Shown here: piece by piece, positions 23,831 to 32,333 of the stretch
Layout of the letters: every line of letters starts with the position of its first letter
Numbering within the stretch: position 1 is the stretch's first letter
Origin: Fimbriimonadaceae bacterium
GTDB lineage: Bacteria; Armatimonadota; Fimbriimonadia; Fimbriimonadales; Fimbriimonadaceae
DNA length: 64,000 nucleotides
Reading direction: 5' to 3'
Assembly (NCBI GenBank): GCA_019454125.1
Contig: CP075365.1
Coordinates: forward strand, 2,350,218 to 2,414,217
The notes under the pieces: generated by a model
What the model saw: only the letters and a program-made list of their open reading frames with translations
Told to the model about the DNA's origin: nothing
Database searches by the model: none
Program-made: the position numbers and the translations under genes

Positions 23831-24661
23831 ATGGCCAAGCTGAAGACGGGTGTCGGGATCGCGGGTTTGAGCGGCACGAGCGGGGGGGCGGTGTTCGTCG
23901 AGCGGCGCGACGGTTCGGTGCTCCTGCGCGAGCGGCCGGTGCAGCGGGGTCAGGCGACGGAAGCCCAGTCCGAGGCGAAGCGCTTGTTCCAGTCGGCGGC
24001 GCGGTCGTGGTCCGGGCTCACCGCGCAGGAGCAACGGGCCTGGCTCGCCTGGGCCCGGCAGGCGGACCCCTTTGCAGGGGCGCCGGGGGCGGCCAACGCG
24101 TACGTCTCGCTCACGGTGCGGTGGCTGGCGGCGAACGCTCCTGCCGAGTGGCTCCTCCCCCAGTCCCCTCCTCATTTGACTGGTCACGAGGAGGCGCGGT
24201 CCGAAGGGAGAGGGGGCTCCGGAGCAACAACCCCCAGCCTTCGGGGACAAGGCGCGGGAAGTGGGCCGTCAAGCCGGCCAATCCAGAGCGGCGTCGAGCC
24301 GCCGCACTCCGGGGGGGCGATGCTCGAACCTCCGCGGCTCCCCCCGGCGTCTCCATTTGGTGGTGACGCGGTGGCGGTGACGGTCGCGGCCCTGCCCGAG
24401 GCGCTACGATACGCTGCAGACCGCGCGAACGCGGAGGGCGTCGTGACGGAGCTGATGGCGGCGCGGGTGCGTTCGGCGCTGGCGGAGCCCCGCGACCGCG
24501 ACTACCGCATCCTCGGTCGCGCGAGGTTCGTCGAGGGCGGCCTGGATGTGGACGTGCCGGTGCCCCCGGGACGGTATGCGGTGGCGGTGCGGTTTGTGAA
24601 GATCGCGACCGGGCAGGCCTCGGCGGTGCTCCGGCTGGGTACGGCCTCGGTCGGCGGCTAG
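23831..24661 (+). CDS. Uncharacterised protein with low-complexity insert; paralogue of 18063-18647
   Basis: The 276-residue product starts with 'MAKLKTGVGIAGLSGTSGGAVFVERRDG', then RSWSGLTAQEQRAWLAW around residue 60, a layout I associate with small phage- or plasmid-linked proteins. A Pro/Gly/Ser-rich stretch (about residues 110-178) is encoded by GC-rich, hairpin-containing DNA that looks like an in-frame insertion. The final 45 residues (DVDVPVPPGRYAVAVRFVK) match the protein at 18.1-18.6 kb. The two paralogues point away from each other and bracket the accessory region. Function unknown. Confidence 0.65.
   Translation: MAKLKTGVGIAGLSGTSGGAVFVERRDGSVLLRERPVQRGQATEAQSEAKRLFQSAARSWSGLTAQEQRAWLAWARQADPFAGAPGAANAYVSLTVRWLAANAPAEWLLPQSPPHLTGHEEARSEGRGGSGATTPSLRGQGAGSGPSSRPIQSGVEPPHSGGAMLEPPRLPPASPFGGDAVAVTVAALPEALRYAADRANAEGVVTELMAARVRSALAEPRDRDYRILGRARFVEGGLDVDVPVPPGRYAVAVRFVKIATGQASAVLRLGTASVGG
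24158..24360. repeat. GC-rich, hairpin-containing insert within the coding sequence
   Basis: About 200 bp encoding a Pro/Gly/Ser-rich stretch absent from the paralogue at 18.1 kb. It contains CCTCCTC/GAGGAGG (around 24172-24197) and GCGGC-gtcga-GCCGC (24288-24302), and a run 'AACAACCCCCAGCC' reminiscent of the 44-bp array. Likely a small repetitive element that inserted in frame; the boundaries are approximate. Confidence 0.4.
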
Positions 24662-24739
24662 CGGGCGCACGTCTCAATGCGCAGCGCGCAGCCCCACCGT
24701 GAACGGCCGCACGTGGCCCTTCCTGAACGTGGAGCCCTG

Positions 24740-25708
24740 CTAGCCCGCGCCGTCGCTCTGAGCGAAGACGACGGGAAGGCCGCCCGTGTGCCAGAAGAGC
24801 ACCGCACCCGACACCTCGTTCGCCGCAGCCAGGTCGAGGAGGGCGGCGAACGCCTTCGACGTATAGACCGGGTCCAGGAGGAGTCCCTCGGTGCGGGCGA
24901 GGCGCTTGATGGCTTCCCGGCCCTTGCCGCTCGGTACGTTATAGCCTGGGCCGACCCAGTCGCGGCGCACGTCGAAGTCGGCAACGGACATGGCTTTCCG
25001 TTCGCCCACGAGATCATCCAGCGAGACGGCGACGGCGGCGATATCGTCGGCGAGGTCTGGTTCGGGGTCGGCGGAGACGCCGATCACGTGGGGGCGGCGA
25101 CCGTGCCAGGCCCAGCCCAGCCCGGCTTGGGTGGAGCCGCTGCTGGTGGCGACGACCACGAAGTCCCAGTCTTCGCCGACCTCCCGCGCCGCCTGCGCGA
25201 AGGCGTAGGCGCCCAGGGCGGAGCTGCCCCCCAGCGGCACGAGCCACACCTGCTCCCCCGCCTCCTCGTGCTCGCGGGCGGCGGCTTCGGCCGCGGCGGC
25301 GAGCTGTTCCCAACTGCCGTCCGGCACGCGGCGGATCTCGACCCCGAAGAGCAGGTCGAGGAGTTGGTTGCCGCCGGTCGAGGGCACGGGGCCGACGGGA
25401 GGGCCGAAGGCGGCGTCATAGGGCAGGCGCATGACGACCGCCGTGCACGCGATGCCGAGCACCGAGCACGCCGCCCCGATCTGCCGCACGAAGTTCGACT
25501 GCAACGACCCGCTGCAGACCACGCGCTGCACGCCCTTCGCCTTGGCCTCCGCCATCAGGTATTCGAGCTTGCGGCCCTTGTTGCCGCCTCCGGCGAAACC
25601 CGTGAGGTCGTCTCGCTTCACCCAAAGGTCGAGCCCGAGCTCTGCGCCCAGCCGAGGCAAGGGGTGGCAGGGCGTGGGAAGACAGCAGAGGGGGACGCGG
25701 GCGAACAC
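24740..25708 (-). CDS. PLP enzyme of the D-cysteine desulfhydrase / ACC deaminase family
   Basis: The 322-residue product has the family core: KRDDLTGFAGGGNKGRKLEYL, with the Lys of GGGNKGRKLE expected to bind pyridoxal phosphate, and a C-terminal FWHTGG segment near residue 308. Members cleave D-cysteine to pyruvate, sulfide and ammonia, or act on 1-aminocyclopropane-1-carboxylate; the residues that separate these cannot be read safely here. The GTG start at 25708 is preceded by CAGAAT with a 6-nt gap, a one-mismatch leaderless-type box. It diverges from scpA. Confidence 0.82.
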   Translation of the reverse strand: MFARVPLCCLPTPCHPLPRLGAELGLDLWVKRDDLTGFAGGGNKGRKLEYLMAEAKAKGVQRVVCSGSLQSNFVRQIGAACSVLGIACTAVVMRLPYDAAFGPPVGPVPSTGGNQLLDLLFGVEIRRVPDGSWEQLAAAAEAAAREHEEAGEQVWLVPLGGSSALGAYAFAQAAREVGEDWDFVVVATSSGSTQAGLGWAWHGRRPHVIGVSADPEPDLADDIAAVAVSLDDLVGERKAMSVADFDVRRDWVGPGYNVPSGKGREAIKRLARTEGLLLDPVYTSKAFAALLDLAAANEVSGAVLFWHTGGLPVVFAQSDGAG

Positions 25709-25769
25709 GGCCCCATTCTGACGTCGTGGGACGGTGCGAAGGACGCCCGGCCCTCGTCTTTACCCCGAG

Positions 25770-26552
25770 ATGGCAGCGGCGGTCCTGGAGCGGCAAGGCG
25801 CGGTCGAGGGGCTCGGCTTAGTCGCGCCGCCCGACATCCGGATCGAGTGCGCGGGCTTCACGGGTTCGCTCGGCACCCTGTTCCGGCTGGTGCGCGACCA
25901 TCGGGTCGACCTGCTCGGGGTGCCGATGGCGCCCGTCTGCTCCGCCTACCTCTCTTACCTGCTGGAGTCGCACGAGCTGGACCTGGACGAGGCGGGAGTC
26001 GCGCTGGCGGCGCTGGCCTACCTGCTGGAAAGGAAGTCCTGGGCGCTGATCCCCGCCGCGGCCGCCCCGGAGGAGCCTGGGGACGAGGCCGAGCTTCCCG
26101 ACCCCTGGGTCAGCGAGTTCAAGCCGGTCATCTCGGCCCTGGGCGCGCTGGCCGGAGAGCGCGAGCTTGTCTTCTTCCGCACCCCGGACGACAGCCCGTA
26201 CGAGTTGCCCTTCGACCCTTGCGGCGTACAGCTGACCGATCTCGCCCGGGCCCTGGAACGCCTGCTCTCCCGAGCGGCCCCAGACCCGCCCGACGCCTTC
26301 CGCAAGCCGGTCCGCTCGCTCAGCGACCAGATCGTGGTGGTGCTGAGGGCCTTGGGGCCGGATCCGCGGCCGCTCGACGCGCTTGTGGTCGGCGACTTCA
26401 CCCGGGCCGAGGTGGTGTGGTGGTTCCTCGCCCTGTTGGAGTTGATCCGGCTGGGGCAGGCGCGGGTCACGCTCGGCGAGGACGGCGAGCCGTGCTTCGC
26501 CCGGGACGCGAGGGTGTCAGAATCCGCTTCGGGCCAGCCCCACCTCGCCTGA
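25770..26552 (+). CDS. scpA: Segregation and condensation protein A
   Basis: ScpA is the kleisin that bridges SMC heads with ScpB in chromosome condensation. The 260-residue product has the ScpA N-terminal pattern FTGSLGTLFRLVRDHRVDLLGVPM, a helical linker and a C-terminal winged-helix (about residues 210-250). A GTG 12 codons upstream exists; the ATG at 25770 is chosen because conservation starts there. scpB follows 6 bp after the stop, the usual arrangement. The smc gene is not in the window. Confidence 0.9.
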   Translation: MAAAVLERQGAVEGLGLVAPPDIRIECAGFTGSLGTLFRLVRDHRVDLLGVPMAPVCSAYLSYLLESHELDLDEAGVALAALAYLLERKSWALIPAAAAPEEPGDEAELPDPWVSEFKPVISALGALAGERELVFFRTPDDSPYELPFDPCGVQLTDLARALERLLSRAAPDPPDAFRKPVRSLSDQIVVVLRALGPDPRPLDALVVGDFTRAEVVWWFLALLELIRLGQARVTLGEDGEPCFARDARVSESASGQPHLA

Positions 26553-26558
26553 CCGCCC

Positions 26559-27110
26559 ATGAACGTCCAACGAGCCGTTGAAGCCCTGCTCTTCATGGCC
26601 GATTCTCCTGCCTCGCCCGAGGAGCTGGCGCGGGCGATCGGCGTGGCCGTCTATGCCGTGGAGGAGGCGCTCGAAAAGCTGGGCGGGCGGCTCCACCATG
26701 AGTCCGGCCTCCAGCTCTTGCGCATCGCCGGCGGCTACCAACTCTGCACCAAGCCCGAATATGCGGAGGCCGTGGCCCGCTTCACCCAGCCCCAGCAGCA
26801 CCGCATGTCGCGGAGCCTGATGGAGGTCCTCGCCATCGTCGCCTACCAGCAACCCGTCACGACGGCGGAGATCGATTCCGTGCGGGGCGTGGACAGTTCG
26901 TACGCCATCCGCCAGCTTGTGGAGCGGCGGCTGATCACCGAGGTCGGACGTAAGAAGTCGCCTGGGCGACCGATGCTCTACGGCACGACGCAGCAGTTCC
27001 TCCACGCCTTCAAACTGGACGACCTCTCCGCGTTGCCCCCGCTCGAGAGCCACAAAGCCCTCACCGTGGGCGGGCACTTGCCGCCGGACCAATCCCAGTT
27101 CGACCTTTGA
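26559..27110 (+). CDS. scpB: Segregation and condensation protein B
   Basis: ScpB is a dimeric winged-helix protein that binds ScpA in the SMC complex. The 183-residue product shows RAVEALLFMADSPAS at the N terminus, LMEVLAIVAYQQPVTTAEID near the middle, and GRPMLYGTTQQFLHAF at the end, each a hallmark of the family. It starts 6 bp after scpA. A TAGACT 20 bp past its stop opens a new promoter for the D,D-carboxypeptidase gene. Confidence 0.94.
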   Translation: MNVQRAVEALLFMADSPASPEELARAIGVAVYAVEEALEKLGGRLHHESGLQLLRIAGGYQLCTKPEYAEAVARFTQPQQHRMSRSLMEVLAIVAYQQPVTTAEIDSVRGVDSSYAIRQLVERRLITEVGRKKSPGRPMLYGTTQQFLHAFKLDDLSALPPLESHKALTVGGHLPPDQSQFDL

Positions 27111-27129
27111 CGCCTTGCCGCCTTCCGCG

Positions 27130-27135
27130 TAGACT
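27130..27135 (+). promoter_or_regulatory. Candidate -10 box of the D,D-carboxypeptidase gene (TAGACT)
   Basis: TAGACT lies 40 nt before the ATG at 27176, giving a leader of about 33 nt that lacks an obvious ribosome binding site. Same hexamer as before serA and the E1 gene. Confidence 0.4.
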
Positions 27136-27175
27136 AGTCGGCACAGGCGTCCGTCAAATCGTCTTGTCACTCCCC

Positions 27176-28270
27176 ATGGCCTTTCGCGCACTGCCCCTGT
27201 CCCTGCTCCTCTTCCCCGCCATTGCTTCGGCGCAGGCCCCCGTCACGGTGCGCGCGGCCAGCGCCATCGTCGTCGATGCGGAGACGGGCGCCGTGCTCTA
27301 CTCCAAGAACGCCGACCTGAAGCGGCCCCCGGCAAGCTGCACGAAGATCATGACGGCCCTGCTGCTCCAGGAGAACACCCTGCCGAGCGACCCCATAACC
27401 GCCCCGCCCGGGACGAAGAAGGTCGGCGGTTCCCGGCTCAACCTCGCCCCTGGCGAGACACTCACCGCGGCCGAGATGCTGGACGCCTTGATGATCAAGA
27501 GCGCCAACGACGTGGCCCACGCGATCGCCACCAAGATCGCGGGCGGCGACGCTGGCTTCGCGCGGCTGATGAACCGGCGCGCCAAGGAGCTCGGGTGCCG
27601 CAACACCAACTTCTGCAACCCGCACGGCCTGCCGAACCCCAACCACTATACGACCGCGGCCGACTTGGCCACCATCGCTCGGGCCGCTATCCGCTATCCC
27701 GAGATCGCCGGCGCCTCCACCGCAGACGTGCGCGTCCTGAACAGGCGCGGGGGGACGGCCACCACGGTCCTGAAGAACCGGAACCCTTGGATCACCAAGA
27801 CGGACGGCGCCATCGGCCTGAAGACAGGGTGGACGACCGCGGCCGGCCACTGCTTCGTGGGAGCGGCGAGGCGCGGCGAGATGGCGATCGTCACCGTCGT
27901 CTTGAAAAGCCCGGACTGGGTGGGCGACACGGCCCGGCTGGTGGACTGGGCTTACGAGAACTTCGAGTCGCGACTGGTCGCCACCAAAGGCGAGAAAGTG
28001 GCGGAGGTCAAGGTACAAGGCGGCGATTCGCCCTCCGTCGCCCTGGTCGCGAGCCGGGACGTGCGGATCGTCGTGCCCCTCTCCCAGCCGACCCCCGAGT
28101 GGCTGCTCCCCGAAGCCGTGACCGCGCCCATCGCAAAGAACCAGACTGTGGCGACGGGCAGGCTCACCCTCTTCGACGGGACTTCCTGGGAAGTCGGGCT
28201 GTACGCGGGCGAGGCCGTGGCCCTCCCGCACGGAGCCGCCGGGCTGGACAGAATGAGACAGGACAAATGA
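27176..28270 (+). CDS. D-alanyl-D-alanine carboxypeptidase (PBP5/6 family)
   Basis: This enzyme trims the terminal D-Ala of peptidoglycan stem peptides outside the inner membrane. The 364-residue protein has a signal peptide (LSLLLFPAIASAQA) and the three serine peptidase motifs: SCTK (SxxK), SAN (SxN) and LKTGWT (KTG). The C-terminal beta domain ends about residue 350; a membrane-anchoring amphipathic helix is not evident. The ATG at 27176 starts the signal peptide; an upstream TTG would add 23 non-signal residues. The next gene overlaps the stop (ATGA). Confidence 0.93.
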   Translation: MAFRALPLSLLLFPAIASAQAPVTVRAASAIVVDAETGAVLYSKNADLKRPPASCTKIMTALLLQENTLPSDPITAPPGTKKVGGSRLNLAPGETLTAAEMLDALMIKSANDVAHAIATKIAGGDAGFARLMNRRAKELGCRNTNFCNPHGLPNPNHYTTAADLATIARAAIRYPEIAGASTADVRVLNRRGGTATTVLKNRNPWITKTDGAIGLKTGWTTAAGHCFVGAARRGEMAIVTVVLKSPDWVGDTARLVDWAYENFESRLVATKGEKVAEVKVQGGDSPSVALVASRDVRIVVPLSQPTPEWLLPEAVTAPIAKNQTVATGRLTLFDGTSWEVGLYAGEAVALPHGAAGLDRMRQDK

Positions 28271-28986
28271 GGATCCACCGCTACATCGCGTCTTCCGGGC
28301 TTTGCTCGCGCCGGAAAGCTGAGGAGATGATCCGCGAGGGGCGCGTGACCTTGAACGGCTCCCTCGTGGTCGAGTTGGGCGTGCCCGTGAAGGATGGCGA
28401 CCAGGTCGCCGTCGACGGGCAGGCCGTCCGCCCCGCCTCGCTGCAATACATCGTGCTGAACAAGCCCAAGGGCGTCGTCACAACCTTGACCGACCCCCAG
28501 CGCCGCCCCACCGTGGCGAGCTTCATGCCACCCTCGGCGATCGGACTCAAGCCAGTCGGCCGGCTCGATATGGAGACCGAGGGGCTGCTCATCCTGACAA
28601 ACGATGGCGAACTGGCCATGCGGCTGACGCACCCGCGCTACGGGGTCGAGAAGGAATATGAGGCCCAGGTGGCGGGCGTGCCGGACGAGGCCGCCGTCAA
28701 CAAGCTCCGGAAGGGCGTCTTCGTCGACGGTCGAAAGACCGCGCCCGCAAAAGTCGACCTGCTCGGCCACGACGGCACCACCGCACGGCTCTCCATCACG
28801 ATCCACGAGGGCCGCAAGAGGCAGGTCCGCCTCATGTGCATGGCCGTCGGGCACCCGGTCCAAGAGCTGCGCCGCGTGCGCATCGGCCCCCTGCGGCTGA
28901 AGGGCATGCGCCCCGGCGAGGCGCGCGTGATCGGGGTGCAGCAAGTGCGGACCCTCCAGAAGCTGGTCGGCCTGGCCGACGGGTAA
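28267..28986 (+). CDS. rRNA pseudouridine synthase, RluB/RsuA family
   Basis: The 239-residue product carries an N-terminal S4 RNA-binding domain (RIHRYIASSGLCSRRKAEEMI) and the catalytic domain with GRLDMETEGLLILTNDG, whose Asp is the catalytic residue, plus HEGRKRQVRLM. It converts specific uridines in 23S or 16S rRNA to pseudouridine; RluB (23S position 2605) is more likely than RsuA by general resemblance, but this cannot be proven here. The ATG overlaps the preceding stop as ATGA, so it is coupled to the D,D-carboxypeptidase gene. Confidence 0.9.
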   Translation: MRIHRYIASSGLCSRRKAEEMIREGRVTLNGSLVVELGVPVKDGDQVAVDGQAVRPASLQYIVLNKPKGVVTTLTDPQRRPTVASFMPPSAIGLKPVGRLDMETEGLLILTNDGELAMRLTHPRYGVEKEYEAQVAGVPDEAAVNKLRKGVFVDGRKTAPAKVDLLGHDGTTARLSITIHEGRKRQVRLMCMAVGHPVQELRRVRIGPLRLKGMRPGEARVIGVQQVRTLQKLVGLADG

Positions 28987-29027
28987 CTTGGCCCGATCCG
29001 GCGCTCCTCGCCCCGTAACCGTCAGTT

Positions 29028-31109
29028 ATGAACCGCCTCGCCCAATCTCCTTCGCTCTACCTGCGCCAGCATGGCGAGAACCCCGTCGACTGGTACCCCT
29101 GGGGCGAGGAAGCCTGGGAACGCGCCCGGCAAGAGAACCGTCCCGTCTTCCTCAGCGCCGGCTATTCAAGCTGCCACTGGTGCCACGTCATGGCGCACGA
29201 GTCTTTCGAGGACGCCGAAGTCGCCGCCGCCCTGAACCAGGACTTCGTCTGCATCAAGCTCGACCGCGAAGAGCACCCACAGGTGGACGAAGCCTACATG
29301 ACCGCCGTGCAGATGGCCACCGGCCACGGCGGTTGGCCCATGAGCGTCTTCCTCACGCCGGACGGCGACCCCTTCTTCGCGGGCACCTACTTCCCGCGGG
29401 ACGGACGGCGCGGCACACCCGGCTTTCTGACCATCGTGCAGAGCCTTGGCCGTGCGTGGCGCGACCAGCACCAGGACGTGGTCTCTTCTGCAACCGAGTT
29501 TGGCAAGGCCCTGAGGGAAGGGCTCGCCCGAGACCTGCCCGCCGAAGGCCAGATCGGCCTCGACCATGTCGACCATGTGGTGGAAGCCCTGCACGCCGAG
29601 TTCGACCCGGACCAAGGGGGCTTCGGCGATAAGCCCAAGTTCCCGCCCCATGCGGCCCTGCGCTTCCTTCTCAGGTACGCGGAGCTGCGCCCCGCCCTGC
29701 CCGGCGAGGCACCGAGCGAACTGGCCCGAGAGATGGCCGTATCCACCCTTGAAGCGCTTTGCCAAGGCGGCATCCACGACCATGTCGGCGGTGGCTTCCA
29801 CCGCTATTCCACCGACGAAGCGTGGCGGCTGCCCCATTTCGAAAAGATGCTCTACGACAATGGCCAACTCATGGGCGCCCTTGGCGCGGCCCCTCGGGAT
29901 TTGCTTCTCGATCAAGCTGTCGACCGGTGCGTGGCCTGGCTTAAACGGGAGATGTCTTCACCATCCGGTTGGCTTTATAGCGCGATCGATGCGGACAGCG
30001 ATGGTGGCGAGGGGAGCTTCTATGTCTGGCGGATCGATGAGGCCCAGGCCGTGCTCGGCACGGACTCCGACTTCCCCGACCGCTACCAGATGGCCGCCGA
30101 GGGCAACTTCGCGGACGAAGCGACGGGAGAGCGCGACGGCACGAACGTGCTCCACCTGGCCCGGGGGAAGGCGCCAGCCTGCTCCGCAGAGCTGGATTCC
30201 TTGCTCGCTGCGCGCGGGCTTCGCCCCCACCCCGCGACGGACGACAAGGCGATCGCGGCTTGGAACGCGTTGGCCGTGACGGGACTCGTCGCGGTCGGAC
30301 GTCGCGCTGAGGCCGAGGCGGTCGCCACCAAATGGGCGGCTTTCGGCACTGAGCTCCCCCACATGGTCGTACAGGACTCACCTTACGGTGAGGGTCTCTT
30401 GGATGACTTTGCCTTCATGGCGAATGCTTACCTGGATCTATCTTTGGCTCCAGGCGACCTTTGGTGGGAGCGTGCCGAAGCGATCATCGACCACATAGTG
30501 GTTCACTTTGCCAGCCCCGGAGGATTTCGCTATGCCCGCGGCAATGGGCTCTTCAGCCTTTCCCGCCCCTTTGTGGATAATGCGACTCCGAGCCCAAACG
30601 GGCTCGCAGCCCGGATCCTCCGCCGCTTGGGACGGAACGACGAAGCGTGGGAGACGCTCCAAGCAGGCGCGGGCTGGCTCGAACGGTTGCCCCAAGCCTG
30701 CCCCAGCATGGCCCTCGAGGTCCTCGAGCTCTTGGCGGCGGGCGTCGCCGCCCCCCCTCGAATCGCGAGGCCCCGACCCGTCGCCACGCTATCCCTCGAT
30801 CCAAGCGTGATAGCGATCACACCAGAAGGTTGGGGACACGCCATAGTCATGCTCGCCGTCCCGGACGGGTTCCACATCGATATGTCCAGGGGAGGAGGGA
30901 TCAGCCTGGAACTGACAGGCGCCTATGGCGAGGCAAGTCTTCCATCGGAAGGAGAACAACTGCAGGGCACCGTCGAAATCCCTCTGAGAATTCAACCACG
31001 TGGTGGGGGGGCGGACTTTAGGATCAAGGTCTTCTACTCGCTCTGCACCCAAAGCGAGTGCCTGCCGCCCCAGTCCGCCGAGGTCTCGGGCGTCCTTTCG
31101 CGCCCCTGA
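29028..31109 (+). CDS. YyaL/SSP411 (DUF255) thioredoxin-fold protein with DsbD-like C-terminal domain
   Basis: The 693-residue protein starts with a thioredoxin-like domain ([25 protein letters not shown] with a CxxC near residue 48), followed by a large all-helical barrel typical of the SSP411/YyaL family. Around residues 600-693 comes an extra domain, 'GTVEIPLRI ... [18 protein letters not shown]', which strongly resembles the N-terminal domain of DsbD. No signal peptide or membrane helix is present. The family's activity is unclear; a redox role is inferred from the motif. It follows the pseudouridine synthase by 41 bp. Confidence 0.85.
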   Translation: MNRLAQSPSLYLRQHGENPVDWYPWGEEAWERARQENRPVFLSAGYSSCHWCHVMAHESFEDAEVAAALNQDFVCIKLDREEHPQVDEAYMTAVQMATGHGGWPMSVFLTPDGDPFFAGTYFPRDGRRGTPGFLTIVQSLGRAWRDQHQDVVSSATEFGKALREGLARDLPAEGQIGLDHVDHVVEALHAEFDPDQGGFGDKPKFPPHAALRFLLRYAELRPALPGEAPSELAREMAVSTLEALCQGGIHDHVGGGFHRYSTDEAWRLPHFEKMLYDNGQLMGALGAAPRDLLLDQAVDRCVAWLKREMSSPSGWLYSAIDADSDGGEGSFYVWRIDEAQAVLGTDSDFPDRYQMAAEGNFADEATGERDGTNVLHLARGKAPACSAELDSLLAARGLRPHPATDDKAIAAWNALAVTGLVAVGRRAEAEAVATKWAAFGTELPHMVVQDSPYGEGLLDDFAFMANAYLDLSLAPGDLWWERAEAIIDHIVVHFASPGGFRYARGNGLFSLSRPFVDNATPSPNGLAARILRRLGRNDEAWETLQAGAGWLERLPQACPSMALEVLELLAAGVAAPPRIARPRPVATLSLDPSVIAITPEGWGHAIVMLAVPDGFHIDMSRGGGISLELTGAYGEASLPSEGEQLQGTVEIPLRIQPRGGGADFRIKVFYSLCTQSECLPPQSAEVSGVLSRP

Positions 31110-31111
31110 TG

Positions 31112-31117
31112 TAGACT
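31112..31117 (+). promoter_or_regulatory. Candidate -10 box of serA (TAGACT, 9 nt from ATG)
   Basis: TAGACT, then GGGAGCGTC and ATG. The GGGAG could act as a weak ribosome binding site if a longer leader were made; as placed, transcription would start almost at the ATG. Confidence 0.5.
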
Positions 31118-31126
31118 GGGAGCGTC

Positions 31127-32332
31127 ATGAAGGTGCTCGTCGCGGATAAGTTTGAGAAGAGCGGCCTGGACGGGCTCAAGGCCCTGGGTTGCGACGTCGT
31201 ATCGAATCCTGACCTCGGCGGCGAGACCCTTGCCGCCGCGATCAAGGAGCTCGCTCCGGACGTCTTGGTCGTGCGCTCGACCCGCGTCGAGGGCCCAATG
31301 CTAGAGGGCTCCTCCCTCTCGCTCATTATTCGCGCGGGCGCCGGTTACAACACGATCGACGTGGCGGCGGCGAGCGCCAACGGCATCTATGTCGCGAACT
31401 GCCCAGGCAAGAACAGTGTGGCCGTAGCCGAACTCGCCTTCGGCCTGATCACCGCACTGGATCGACGGATTCCCGACAACGTCATTGAGTTCCGCCAGGG
31501 CAAATGGAACAAGAAGACTTACAGTAAAGCTAAAGGCATTTACGGCTCGACGCTCGGCATCGTTGGTATGGGACAGATCGGCCAAGAAATGATCCCACGC
31601 GCTAAAGCTTTCGGCATGCACGTCATTGCCTTTAGCCGTTACCTTACGCCCGAGGTGGTCGCCGCACTAGAGATTGGTAAGGCTGAGAGCCTAGAGGAGT
31701 TAGCGTCGCAATCGGACTTCGTCTCCGTACACACCTCGCTCCGACCCGAGACGAAAGGGTTGGTCGGCAAGGCCTTCTTCGATGCTATGAAGCCAGGCGC
31801 GTGTTTCATCAATACCAGCCGGGCAGAAGTCGTCAATGAAGCCGCCCTTGTGGAAGCCGTGAAGTCGGGCAAGATTAGGGCTGGCCTGGACGTCATGAAC
31901 AGTGAGCCCTCTTCGGGAGAAGGAAGCTATGAAGGTGCACTCAAGGATCTCCCCGGCGTTTACTGCACCCACCATATTGGGGCCAGTACCGACCAAGCTC
32001 AAGAGGCGGTCGCCGCAGAGACCGTGCGGATCGTTAAAGAGTACAAGGAGACCGGAGTGGTCCCGAACGTCGTTAACGTGCAAAAGGGCGAGATCGCGAC
32101 CCACCTCGTCGTCGTCCGCCATCTTGATAAAGTCGGCGTCCTTGCTAGCGTCCTGGGCCACCTAAAGGACGATGGAGTCAGCGTGCAGGAAATGGAGAAC
32201 GTCGTCCTCGGGGGGGCCAAAGCGGCCATCGCACAGATTGCTGTAGACCGCCTGCCTTCGGAGAGCATCCTTTCAGCAATCCGTACTTTGCCGGACGTGA
32301 TGTCCTCCAACGTGGTAGGACTTAACAAGTAG
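31127..32332 (+). CDS. serA: D-3-phosphoglycerate dehydrogenase
   Basis: SerA oxidises 3-phosphoglycerate with NAD, starting serine synthesis. The 401-residue protein has the substrate and nucleotide domains with the Rossmann motif GIVGMGQIGQEM, INTSRAEVV with the catalytic Arg near 230, and the catalytic His in CTHHIGAS. The C-terminal ~75 residues (THLVVVRHLDKVGVLASVLGHL) form an ACT domain, which in other SerA proteins binds serine. The long intervening domain of larger SerA types is absent. serC is not adjacent. The convergent alr stop is 1 bp away. Confidence 0.92.
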   Translation: MKVLVADKFEKSGLDGLKALGCDVVSNPDLGGETLAAAIKELAPDVLVVRSTRVEGPMLEGSSLSLIIRAGAGYNTIDVAAASANGIYVANCPGKNSVAVAELAFGLITALDRRIPDNVIEFRQGKWNKKTYSKAKGIYGSTLGIVGMGQIGQEMIPRAKAFGMHVIAFSRYLTPEVVAALEIGKAESLEELASQSDFVSVHTSLRPETKGLVGKAFFDAMKPGACFINTSRAEVVNEAALVEAVKSGKIRAGLDVMNSEPSSGEGSYEGALKDLPGVYCTHHIGASTDQAQEAVAAETVRIVKEYKETGVVPNVVNVQKGEIATHLVVVRHLDKVGVLASVLGHLKDDGVSVQEMENVVLGGAKAAIAQIAVDRLPSESILSAIRTLPDVMSSNVVGLNK

Positions 32333-32333
32333 T

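Noticed and set aside
24677-26581. 634-residue plus-strand frame spanning the desulfhydrase gene and scpA
   Set aside because: It runs antisense to one gene and out of frame through the next; both of those match known families.
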